IMG/VR virus record: IMGVR_UViG_3300011424_000004
Location: 1 to 21,630 of that record
DNA: 21,630 bases
Strand: one strand, 5' to 3'
Origin: a virus
Positions 7,982 through 15,363 of the stretch are shown one piece after another (the stretch's first letter is position 1; every line of letters begins with the position of its first letter). The notes under the pieces are model-generated. The model did no database searches, was not told where the DNA came from, and saw nothing but the letters and a program-made list of their open reading frames with translations. A program made the translations under genes and the position numbers.

Positions 7982-8632
7982 TTACTTGCTCACAGTCGCC
8001 GCTGTTGCTACAGTTCCAGCAGCAATAACTCCACCTTCACGTAAGTAGGCTTCTTTATCTAATACGTTATGGCAAGTCGGACAAACGATAATTTCTGAGC
8101 GTACGGATGAGCCGCAGAATTTACAATTAGCGATTAACATCATTGCGAGTTCCTGGGCCCATTCTTTATTACCTAGGCCAAGATAGATTGCAGCTTTACG
8201 TTGAATTGTAGTAATAGCCGTATGACGCTTATACTTAGTCCAATCATCATCAGCACGATCTACTAATCGCTTGAACCAAATTTCTTGGGCAGCTACTGCA
8301 CGATCTAGCTTAGTCTTATACTCTTTATTATTAAGAATATCCTTCTTCTCTAACTTTCCTTCTAGTGCAAAAATAGCAGGCTTTGCAACTCCATCTACTT
8401 CAATCTTAGCGGAGATAAAATCATGACAAATAGCGTTTGATACTTCTTTATCAAAAACAGGTCTACGATCCGTACCGCGAGCTTCGTCGATATAACGAAA
8501 TGTTATAGCATGGTCTACGTGTAGGATTTGAAAATCACCCTTATCAGCGGCCGGAATTTCAAATTCAGCTGGCATGAGAGTAATCTTGTTTTCCTTTAAC
8601 GGTTCCGGATAAGCTGACACTATTGTATACAT
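7982..8632 (-). CDS. Phage unknown with C-terminal zinc ribbon
   Basis: A 216-residue protein. Residues about 1-95 look beta-rich; 95-165 are helical and charged. Residues 170-191 carry CKFCG (C170, C173) and CPTCH (C184, C187), a CxxC-x10-CxxC spacing that fits a small zinc ribbon. The tail after it is Ala/Val/Thr-rich. The ATG at 8632 shares a TAATG junction with the upstream stop and has an AAGGAA site about 8 nt upstream. Similar proteins with a terminal ribbon are found between coat and connector genes of uncultured phages (recalled). Role is unknown; possibilities are a head-completion factor or a nucleic-acid or protein binding regulator. The ribbon is seen directly; everything beyond it is inference. 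Confidence 0.65.
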   Translation of the reverse strand: MYTIVSAYPEPLKENKITLMPAEFEIPAADKGDFQILHVDHAITFRYIDEARGTDRRPVFDKEVSNAICHDFISAKIEVDGVAKPAIFALEGKLEKKDILNNKEYKTKLDRAVAAQEIWFKRLVDRADDDWTKYKRHTAITTIQRKAAIYLGLGNKEWAQELAMMLIANCKFCGSSVRSEIIVCPTCHNVLDKEAYLREGGVIAAGTVATAATVSK

Positions 8633-9171
8633 TATGATTCCTTTCCAACCCCAAAATCAACTGTTTGATGAAACCCACTAACTTGCTCACCCAATTGAGC
8701 ACCTGTTAGCATTTTACCTTCTAAGTATGCATAGAGATAATCATATGACTTTTTACGTTTCGCTGCTATAAGAGCATCCATATGTTGGCGTTTTTGCCCT
8801 GGCGTACACTCTAGTAGAGTCCACATAATAGGTTCTATAGCTTTTGGATCTAGCGGAAGATATCTACCATCTTTAGTTTCAAACGTATATAGATTTTCGT
8901 ATGAACCTTCACGTTCCGCTTCTGGTAACTCTACATTAACTCCAAACCATAGACGCTCCAGAATCCAACGTTCCTTAATATACGAATATTTAGGAACTCT
9001 TCGTGCCTCATTAACTTCCCGTAAAAATATACCACCTTCAGTATAATCTTCAAATATACCCTTACGAATCTCATATTGATCATCAGACCAAACAACACGA
9101 AATAAGGGGCGACCACGGAGATCTCTACCATATTTCTCTAGGTCTTTATTAATATAGTCTACTTCTCTCAT
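8632..9171 (-). CDS. Conserved phage protein of unknown function (RVPKYSYIKERW motif)
   Basis: A 179-residue soluble protein. Its middle carries a motif I recall from many uncultured freshwater and marine phages: RPLFRVVWSDDQYEIRKG near 21-38, then REVNEARRVPKYSYIKERW and a following LERL..GVNVELPE segment. After that come a YENLYTFE strand, a LPLDPKAIEPIMWTLLE helix and a KRQHMDALIAAKRKK basic helix. The family has no assigned function in my knowledge. The start ATG at 9171 has an AGGGG site at a suitable distance, and the stop overlaps the next start by one base. Position between the small beta protein after the coat gene and the zinc-ribbon protein suggests a head-assembly role. Confidence 0.65.
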   Translation of the reverse strand: MREVDYINKDLEKYGRDLRGRPLFRVVWSDDQYEIRKGIFEDYTEGGIFLREVNEARRVPKYSYIKERWILERLWFGVNVELPEAEREGSYENLYTFETKDGRYLPLDPKAIEPIMWTLLECTPGQKRQHMDALIAAKRKKSYDYLYAYLEGKMLTGAQLGEQVSGFHQTVDFGVGKES

Positions 9172-9190
9172 GATCGCCCCTTTTGGTTAA

Positions 9191-9511
9191 TTAAACGTAC
9201 GACGGATACCACTTGGAGGTTACTGGATTATAGAAGAACTCCAGTAATCGACTAACTACAGCGGTACCAGCAACTGCAATATTACCCGCAGCCGTCCAAG
9301 TGAAAGCACCCGTTGGCATGATATAGATACTACCAGCGAAGCCAACGAATGGAAGGTTAATTCCAGTTAATGCCAACGCACCAGTTACACGAAAATAGGG
9401 GTAACCAGGAGGCGGAGTTAATACACCAGCTAAAGATGCTACGTCAGGACCAATAATCCGGTTCTGACCAGTAGCATACTTATTGTAGAAGAAGTCTCCA
9501 GCGTCAACCAT
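9191..9511 (-). CDS. Small beta protein following the coat gene (possible capsid decoration)
   Basis: A 106-residue protein rich in Gly, Ala, aromatic residues and beta-branched residues. The second half (FAGSIYIMPTGAFTWTAAGN, then IAVAGTAVVSRLLEFFYNP, ending KWYPSYV) resembles a short beta-sandwich motif ('I.LiP.gaf....gGNia...tavvgr.l...ydg..WyPs') that recurs in phage head fibres, decoration proteins and fibre tips (recalled). A strong ribosome-binding site (GGAG) lies upstream, fitting high expression like its neighbour. It begins 11 nt after the coat-protein stop, the usual place for a decoration or stabilisation protein. No signal peptide is present. A head-fibre or decoration role is inferred. 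Confidence 0.6.
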   Translation of the reverse strand: MVDAGDFFYNKYATGQNRIIGPDVASLAGVLTPPPGYPYFRVTGALALTGINLPFVGFAGSIYIMPTGAFTWTAAGNIAVAGTAVVSRLLEFFYNPVTSKWYPSYV

Positions 9512-9522
9512 TTCCTATCTCC

Positions 9523-10797
9523 TTAGTAACCAGTGGGTACAGTTAACGTGTCAATATAAGAACACGCTGCGGGATTGTTAACGAAAAGATTGAAAGAAAT
9601 TACGAGGTAGAAAATCGCAGCTGCAGCAACGCCACCGTCAGCACTACGAAGTTCAAACATCTTTCTTCCATCCTGATCGTAGAATCCAGCAGGATGCATT
9701 TCAGCCCGGCCCCAAACTTTCGTATTAAGAAAGTCAATACGAGTCTTATCCCAAGAATAACTAATGTCAACTGGCGCACCAGCCATTTGCATGTTATCAT
9801 TGAAATAAAGATCAAGACCTTCTTCTTTGCTACCTTTTTGAATGATACTTACAAGTTGTCCTAGCTCCTCATACGCTTGCTTTTGGGCAGGATGCATCAT
9901 TGCAAGAATACCTTGCTTAGTAACATTCTTGATACCAACGCGGTTACCAATTTTGTTAATAGCAAGACGAGCGAAAGGCAAACTTAATGCACCACCAGCA
10001 GCAACACGGTTTGCACGAATTTCAGGAGTCAGCGCACGATCAAAACCAAGCCACGTACCAGTTGATGCGCTATTATGGTGATAAGGAACTCCGTAAATAG
10101 AAACAGGAGGAGTTGCTCCTTGAGCACCAGTAATAACGGCCTTATCCGTATTAACTAATGTGCCCAGAGAAGGAAACGTATGGAAGATCTTATTCTCTAG
10201 ATCCAGAAAGTTAATAGTTACAGGCGCACCAGCCGTACGGCAAACGGTTAATGCAGCGTTATAAACATCCAGGTCCTGGCCGAACCGAACTAAACGAGCA
10301 CCAAATCCATCGCCGGTACAATTCCAAACGTCTCCACCGCCTGTGCCGGTACCAACGGAAACAGTAGTACCAGTAGCTACAACACCAGTTCCATCCGTCA
10401 TACACATGGAATCAATGTTGCGGCGGAATTCATCCATACTATCCGCAAGTAGCTTAGTAACAGTCTTAGCAACAGCTTTTCGGCTATTATCAGTAGCCCA
10501 CTCAGCTTGCTTCGTCCATTCAAGAGCTTCCTTGAAGTTTACAGTATTGATAATAGCCTTATCGAAGAATTGTCCGGCTCCACGACCTAACGATCCTCCG
10601 TTATTATCGTACATACCGAACTTACCACCAGCACGAAGCTCTAGTGGAATACGCATATCTCGTGAAGAAACTTGAGTAACAGGACGCTTCTCAAGTTTTC
10701 CCCAGAGTACATCATCACGATCAAATAACGTAGGAATGTCGCTAGCCACAGCTTCTAGCTGTAATGCTACGACAGACGCATTATTAAGAGCAGGCAT
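9523..10797 (-). CDS. Major capsid (coat) protein, HK97-fold type
   Basis: A 424-residue protein directly after the scaffold gene and 11 nt before a small beta protein, the usual head-gene order. The N-terminal part has a helix and extended loop (MPALNNASVVALQLEAVASD), followed by MRIPLELRAGGKFGMYDNNG and a long helix with EALEWTKQAEWATDNSRKAV. The central part is beta-rich with Gly/Thr turns (GTGVVATGTTVSVGTGTGGG), consistent with an insertion or A-domain loop. The C-terminal part has KTRIDFLNTKVWGRAEMHPA and ends with strands (AAIFYLVISFNLFVNNPAAC). Length and order fit HK97-fold coat proteins of short-tailed phages. The ATG at 10797 has an AAGGT site. There is no N-terminal protease-type delta domain or prohead protease gene next to it, so a separate scaffold is likely used. 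Confidence 0.85.
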   Translation of the reverse strand: MPALNNASVVALQLEAVASDIPTLFDRDDVLWGKLEKRPVTQVSSRDMRIPLELRAGGKFGMYDNNGGSLGRGAGQFFDKAIINTVNFKEALEWTKQAEWATDNSRKAVAKTVTKLLADSMDEFRRNIDSMCMTDGTGVVATGTTVSVGTGTGGGDVWNCTGDGFGARLVRFGQDLDVYNAALTVCRTAGAPVTINFLDLENKIFHTFPSLGTLVNTDKAVITGAQGATPPVSIYGVPYHHNSASTGTWLGFDRALTPEIRANRVAAGGALSLPFARLAINKIGNRVGIKNVTKQGILAMMHPAQKQAYEELGQLVSIIQKGSKEEGLDLYFNDNMQMAGAPVDISYSWDKTRIDFLNTKVWGRAEMHPAGFYDQDGRKMFELRSADGGVAAAAIFYLVISFNLFVNNPAACSYIDTLTVPTGY

Positions 10798-10803
10798 TTA
10801 AGG

Positions 10804-12045
10804 TTACCTTGATTTTCTAAGAGTTATACGTTTTTCTAAGTAATCCTGAGTTGACGTTTTGCTCCAATCTACGTCTTTAGCAGAGATTTTACCCTTTATT
10901 TGGGCAACTCCACTAGGTTTATTAGAACCAACAATCTTCTTAGGATCCTTAGCAGATGGTGGAACAACTTTCTTAGTTTTATACAGTTGCTCTCTGTACC
11001 TGTCTTTCAGTGCAGGTAACCGATTTAAGGCAGCCTGGGAGAAGGCTGAAATAATTTTCTCCCCCATCTCTCTTGATAGACCAATCTTACGAGCTTTAGA
11101 CCAGAAAAGATTCATCTGAGATAGATGATTCGGATCTTTCTCTAACTCAGCGTTAAGATCACGCATTACACGCTCCACAACAGCTTCGCGTTCGAATTCT
11201 GACATCGCTTTCGCAGGATCTAGACCTTTAAGAATCTCTTTAGCTATTAGATCGTTACCATGCTGAATAACTTCAGATCTAAATCCTTGATACTCATTTT
11301 CTTCTTTTGCATTAAGTCTACTTTGTAATTCCTTAACCTTGGGATCTTCTACAACTCTCTCTTCAACAGGAAATTCCGGCTTTCCATGCATGAAGTTAAG
11401 AAGATGCTGTACGGACTTGCGTAAGTTATCATTACCACTACTTTCGGCACTCTTTAGAGCACCTTTAAGAGTCGCATGAATTACAGGATCCGTTACCTTA
11501 CGAAAAATACGTCTATCATGCTCAAAGAGTTTAGGAAGAAAATCTTCAGAGAACTTCTCTAAACTTCCTTTATCAATTGCGTTGATAAAATTCTCTGAAT
11601 TTCCATTTACAACATCTTCCTCTAGGCTATCGAGAATTCCAGCTTTATGGGCAGCTTCCTTAGCGTCTTCAATACCAGGAAAAATGCGTCCGTAATCGCG
11701 GTCTCTATAAATAGCTGCACGTAATTCAGGAAACTGCTTTAGAACACCAGGAAATTTCTCGTTTAGCTTATTCGTATCAAGATACTTACCACCACGAAGA
11801 AGTATATGATCTTCTTCTTTTTCTACTTCCTTTTTCTCTTCTTTTTCCTCTTCGTCCTTTTCTTCTTTAGTTTCTTCCTCTTCCGTATCCGTTTCTTCTG
11901 TTTCCGCTTCGTCAGTTTCTTCAGGTACTTCTTCCTCTTTTACTTCTTCCTCTTTTACTTCTTCATCTTTTTCTTCGATAATCTGCTCTAAACGCTCTTG
12001 AGTAGAAAGATTAGCTGACTGGTCCGACGTCTCCAGATTGTCCAT
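10804..12045 (-). CDS. Scaffold-like protein with a highly acidic N-terminus
   Basis: A 413-residue protein read from the ATG at 12045, which has AGGGGG at 12056-12051 and a 5-nt spacer. A GTG at 12051 would add two residues but overlaps that site. Residues about 22-80 are almost only Glu, Asp, Lys, Val and Thr with repeats such as KEEEVKEEEV. Residues 85-340 are charged helices, including SEFEREAVVERVMRDLNAEL. The C-terminus is basic (KKVVPPSAKDPKKIVG, ending RITLRKSR), which fits coat-binding ends of scaffolds. Its place between portal and coat genes is typical for a scaffold, as in P22. It starts 35 nt inside the portal gene, so expression is probably coupled. A scaffold is inferred from order and composition. 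Confidence 0.75.
   Translation of the reverse strand: MDNLETSDQSANLSTQERLEQIIEEKDEEVKEEEVKEEEVPEETDEAETEETDTEEEETKEEKDEEEKEEKKEVEKEEDHILLRGGKYLDTNKLNEKFPGVLKQFPELRAAIYRDRDYGRIFPGIEDAKEAAHKAGILDSLEEDVVNGNSENFINAIDKGSLEKFSEDFLPKLFEHDRRIFRKVTDPVIHATLKGALKSAESSGNDNLRKSVQHLLNFMHGKPEFPVEERVVEDPKVKELQSRLNAKEENEYQGFRSEVIQHGNDLIAKEILKGLDPAKAMSEFEREAVVERVMRDLNAELEKDPNHLSQMNLFWSKARKIGLSREMGEKIISAFSQAALNRLPALKDRYREQLYKTKKVVPPSAKDPKKIVGSNKPSGVAQIKGKISAKDVDWSKTSTQDYLEKRITLRKSR
11927..11971 (-). repeat. Three tandem 15-bp repeats in the acidic region of the scaffold gene
   Basis: The plus-strand unit acttcttcctctttt occurs at 11927-11941 and 11942-11956, and once more with one change (atc for ctc region) at 11957-11971. 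It encodes repeats of the Lys-Glu-Glu-Glu-Val type. Slippage or unequal exchange of such units would change the length of the acidic arm without breaking the frame. Confidence 0.85.
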
Positions 12046-14392
12046 TATCACCCCCTGCTGCCGCAGCAGCCATTTGTTCCTGCATCATTTGCTGTTGCTG
12101 TAATGTAGTATACTGAGTAAGATAAGCAACAACGTTTCTATAACCTAACGGAAGCGTACGTTTGAGCTCGATACCTACCATAGAATTAAGAAACGCTTTA
12201 ATCGTCTCTATGGCTACTGGAATATTATCCACCGCTGGTTCAATCTGTATGGATGGCATTTCCGGCCCTGGAATTTGTGCCCCAGTCACAGGATCAATAG
12301 TTGGCATTCCAGGTAATGGAGCCGCTTTTGCTAGCTCCATTATATTAATCAACGTCTTATTACGATCCTCATCTCCAGGTATGTAGAGTTCGCTTAATCC
12401 CAAGATACGTGCGATAAGAGACGTATTTTCCGGGTGGAACAACGCAGCATCAATGGATTGATTCTTCATGTTTAACAATGTCATGAGAATACCATTCTTC
12501 TGCTGCCAAGATACTGGAAATTGCTCACTTGCTTCCGGCTCTACAGTTCCAACTTTTCCGAATAATGCTGTTCGTTTAACCCAGACGTTAACGAATCCTG
12601 TTCCTTGGGCTTTAACGATCTTTTCGTCTTCGAGAAGATTGTCGAGATATTCCGCGGTAGCCTTATGGATAACTTTTGCCCAGAGATTGTTAACGATTCT
12701 CCAGTAAAGACCCAGTCGTTGAAGACTTCTCGCAGCAGAATCACGATATTCTCCGAGAGTATTCGAACCACCTTCTTGCTGACCGCCATAAATTGACGGA
12801 TACGCACCTGTTACGAATTGAGCATCCGTATCTAACTGAGACGTCAATGCAGGAACTTCTTGACTTAATGTTGCAGACCTAGTTTCATGGAATGCATCTT
12901 TAAGACTCTGGCCCTGACGTGGAATCGCAGGAACTACTTGACCTACCTTATTCTCACGTTTCGCATATACCTTGAAATCTAAGACGGCCGGATCAGCGAA
13001 ATTTTCAGGAATTCCATAACGAATCGTTTCAATCTTTAATCTATCAAGATCCGCTCGCATTTCTTGAATAGGTACAAGATCAGCACCAATAGCGTCAGAA
13101 TAAACGAAATTATCTACAGGCGAATCACTGATTGTCCAGCATTGATCCAAATCAGCAGCTTCTGCTTCGATGAACTCCTTGTTAATGAACGTAGCTTTAC
13201 AGCCGTTAGGAAATGTTTGCTTAAGAAGTTCATATTCTTCTTTATCTTCTGTAAAGATCCTATAAGCGCTGGGACGTAACCAAGCTCGTTCTCGTGTACA
13301 TAATGCTTCTGACGTATAGTAATTTAAATCAGGACCTAAGCGATATGAACGATAAATATCTCCACCAGCATTTCCGCTAATCTTAGCTTCATGATCTGGG
13401 TACTGTTCACGTAAGTATGAATAATGCTTTTCGTCTGAAAGAATAAGATACTGAATATCCTTCTGAGATTTCACATACGGGTTTACACGAACGTTTAAGC
13501 ATCCGTATACTTCTATGCAAACTCGCTTCTTGACGTTCTGTTGATATTCTTTAATGAAAGGAGCGCTGTATTCTTTAGTATCTACAACTGGTATAATTGG
13601 ACTCGGCGGAGTAAACGTACCGTCGGGATTTTGCATTCCAGTAACGGACGGACATGTAGGATTCGGACACGGACCTGGAGTTTCTATAGGGTCAGTTTCT
13701 GGATTTTCATCATCATACGTTTCTAATACATTTCCACACGCCGGACATGTAAGATCATGTTGATACATCGTTTTCGTACTATAAACAGGTGTCTCTACAA
13801 TTCCGTATTCTTCTTTTCCTTCCGGATAGCTATAAACGAAAACTGTACCTTGCTTGTACATGTAAAACAAAATACGTACAAGAAGAATTTCAGCACTATT
13901 ATGTTTCTGAACAGCTTCGCTCGCGATAGTATATGCTTTAGCAGTTTCTAGATCATCCGGGCTATCTGCATCAGACGGAAAGAATTTAATATTAGGAAGA
14001 GACGCACTAAGTGCTGCTATAATACTTTGCCCATAACCACGATAGATATTTACGTTTTGATCGTCTTGACCAGGAAAGAGTTCATAATCACTCGGGAATT
14101 CTCTCCAGGCGCTAGCAATCTCGGACCAGTAAATATTGAAAATTCCACGCCAGTAGTAATCGTTACGAACCCAAACAAGAGACATGAATTGACGGATTGG
14201 ATCATCTTCTCTTGTGAACGTGTCTACGATGGATTGTAGAGCACTTCCAATTTGTTCGTTTAACTCCTCTTCCATAGCTGCCGCTACATCAGAAGGAAGT
14301 TCCGGTTCTAGAACTTCTTCAGATGGATTATCCATCATTGGATCTTCCATCATTTCTTCATCCATCCCCGGAACTTCCCCCTCACCCATCAT
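12011..14392 (-). CDS. Portal protein with a zinc-ribbon-like insertion
   Basis: A 793-residue protein of the size of P22-class portals. It starts with an acidic, Met-rich stretch (about 1-45), then a helix with IGSALQSIVDTFTREDDPIR and RNDYYWRGIFNIYWSEIASAW, and a GYGQSIIAALSASLPNIKFFP region common in portals. Residues 216-247 carry CPAC (C216, C219) and C242/C247 (CPNPTC), which could bind zinc. The C-terminal part includes IPENFADPAVLDFKVYAKRE, ALTSQLDTDAQFVTGAYPSIYGGQ and a Gln/Met-rich end. Its place after TerL and before scaffold and coat fits a portal, the ring through which DNA enters. The ATG at 14392 has no clear ribosome-binding site; the ATG at 14365 has purine-rich sequence upstream and is a possible alternative start. 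Confidence 0.85.
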   Translation of the reverse strand: MMGEGEVPGMDEEMMEDPMMDNPSEEVLEPELPSDVAAAMEEELNEQIGSALQSIVDTFTREDDPIRQFMSLVWVRNDYYWRGIFNIYWSEIASAWREFPSDYELFPGQDDQNVNIYRGYGQSIIAALSASLPNIKFFPSDADSPDDLETAKAYTIASEAVQKHNSAEILLVRILFYMYKQGTVFVYSYPEGKEEYGIVETPVYSTKTMYQHDLTCPACGNVLETYDDENPETDPIETPGPCPNPTCPSVTGMQNPDGTFTPPSPIIPVVDTKEYSAPFIKEYQQNVKKRVCIEVYGCLNVRVNPYVKSQKDIQYLILSDEKHYSYLREQYPDHEAKISGNAGGDIYRSYRLGPDLNYYTSEALCTRERAWLRPSAYRIFTEDKEEYELLKQTFPNGCKATFINKEFIEAEAADLDQCWTISDSPVDNFVYSDAIGADLVPIQEMRADLDRLKIETIRYGIPENFADPAVLDFKVYAKRENKVGQVVPAIPRQGQSLKDAFHETRSATLSQEVPALTSQLDTDAQFVTGAYPSIYGGQQEGGSNTLGEYRDSAARSLQRLGLYWRIVNNLWAKVIHKATAEYLDNLLEDEKIVKAQGTGFVNVWVKRTALFGKVGTVEPEASEQFPVSWQQKNGILMTLLNMKNQSIDAALFHPENTSLIARILGLSELYIPGDEDRNKTLINIMELAKAAPLPGMPTIDPVTGAQIPGPEMPSIQIEPAVDNIPVAIETIKAFLNSMVGIELKRTLPLGYRNVVAYLTQYTTLQQQQMMQEQMAAAAAGGDNGQSGDVGPVS

Positions 14393-14397
14393 AACGC

Positions 14398-15036
14398 TTA
14401 GCTAACCTTAATTGTGAAATGGTTAGATTCTACACCATCTAATTTACCGTAACATTCACGACTTCCCTCAGTATGAAGTTTAACCTGGTGTAAACAACCA
14501 ACGCTAGACTCCCAAGCTGAAATTCCATTTCCTACATTTTCAGTATCAACAGTTTCATAGGGTTTAGGAGTTCCGTCTGGTAATGCTCCATCACCTTTAA
14601 TAGATGCATCACCAACATGATGTTCAGTCTTATAACTTAAACCAGCTCCAATGAAGGCATCACGAAGAATTTCCTTACCATTTTTATCATATGGAGTAAG
14701 ATCAATCCAGGCTTTAGATCCGTAAGGAATATTAGCAGCGCCGGCTTCGATTTCATTTAAATTACGAATGAGGCCAAAGGGATTCTCATGAGTAAACTCT
14801 TCTGGAAATCGTTGCTTGCTATATGCCGCACGCCCCAGCTTAGCGACAACTCTCGCAATTGGAGCTAGAGGCGCCGGAATAGAATCATCCGGGAAATTAT
14901 CATCGGACTGTTCAGGTTTAGGGACAGGATTTCCTGGCGTAGCTATAGGTTTGGGTTTATTAACCTGATCCATAATCAGCTTCAATATAGCCGGCCCGAA
15001 AAGTTTAATTAATTGCTCGATTATTGCTTGGTTCAC
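14398..15036 (-). CDS. Unknown protein between terminase and portal genes, GTG start
   Basis: A 212-residue protein read from a GTG at 15036-15034; an AAGGAG site at 15050-15045 with an 8-nt spacer supports it and there is no better ATG. Residues 1-26 form an apolar or amphipathic helix (AIIEQLIKLFGPAILKLIMD), followed by a Pro-rich linker (PKPIATPGNPVPKP) to about residue 55. The rest is a soluble domain with IPYGSKAWIDLTPYDKNG, KPYETVDTENVGNGISAWES, HQVKLHTEGSRECYGKLDG and a final NHFTIKVS strand. The end looks like a small beta-sandwich. Similar proteins in this position of uncultured phage genomes are recalled without function. The amphipathic helix could bind a membrane or another virion protein. 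Confidence 0.6.
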   Translation of the reverse strand: MNQAIIEQLIKLFGPAILKLIMDQVNKPKPIATPGNPVPKPEQSDDNFPDDSIPAPLAPIARVVAKLGRAAYSKQRFPEEFTHENPFGLIRNLNEIEAGAANIPYGSKAWIDLTPYDKNGKEILRDAFIGAGLSYKTEHHVGDASIKGDGALPDGTPKPYETVDTENVGNGISAWESSVGCLHQVKLHTEGSRECYGKLDGVESNHFTIKVS

Positions 15037-15363
15037 TTAACTTACTCCTTCTGCTGCTCTTGCAGCTTTCTTTAAACGCTCTACTCGTGCTAATTCTGCG
15101 TCACGAGACTCTAAAACTCTACGTGTATCAGAAAGTAAACGTACACCACCGAGGGAACGTAACGTATCTCTATCTACAACTAACGATTCAGGACTTACAT
15201 CTCTAAAACGTAATTCTAACGCTGTTAGACGTTCGTCATTCATACGTGCGATACGATTCGTATCTTCCGCAATCGCTTTAGTATCGTTAGCTACCATTAA
15301 TAGTTCAGTGATATCTACGCGAATATCTTTGAACCACTTCAGAACCGCGTGTATTCTTTTCAT
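15037..15363 (-). CDS. Small helical protein overlapping the terminase gene
   Basis: A 108-residue, highly charged, predicted coiled-coil protein starting MKRIHAVLKWFKDIRVDITE, with heptad-like stretches (AIAEDTNRIARMNDERLTAL, RRVLESRDAELARVERLKKA). The start lies inside the terminase gene (59-nt overlap, different frame), and the stop is adjacent to the GTG start of the next gene. No metal, nucleotide or membrane motif is seen. It may be a small packaging or assembly cofactor; the location beside TerL is the only support for this. Confidence 0.55.
   Translation of the reverse strand: MKRIHAVLKWFKDIRVDITELLMVANDTKAIAEDTNRIARMNDERLTALELRFRDVSPESLVVDRDTLRSLGGVRLLSDTRRVLESRDAELARVERLKKAARAAEGVS

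Noticed and set aside
11806-11991. Plus-strand open frame rich in Phe
   Set aside because: It is the complement of the Glu/Lys-rich coding repeat of the scaffold-like gene. The bias of the true gene explains the long open frame and the product is nearly all Phe.
15305-15363. Programmed frameshift joining TerL to the following small protein
   Set aside because: The 59-nt overlap has no convincing slippery heptamer by eye, and the small protein has its own ATG; a simple overlap is the simpler explanation.
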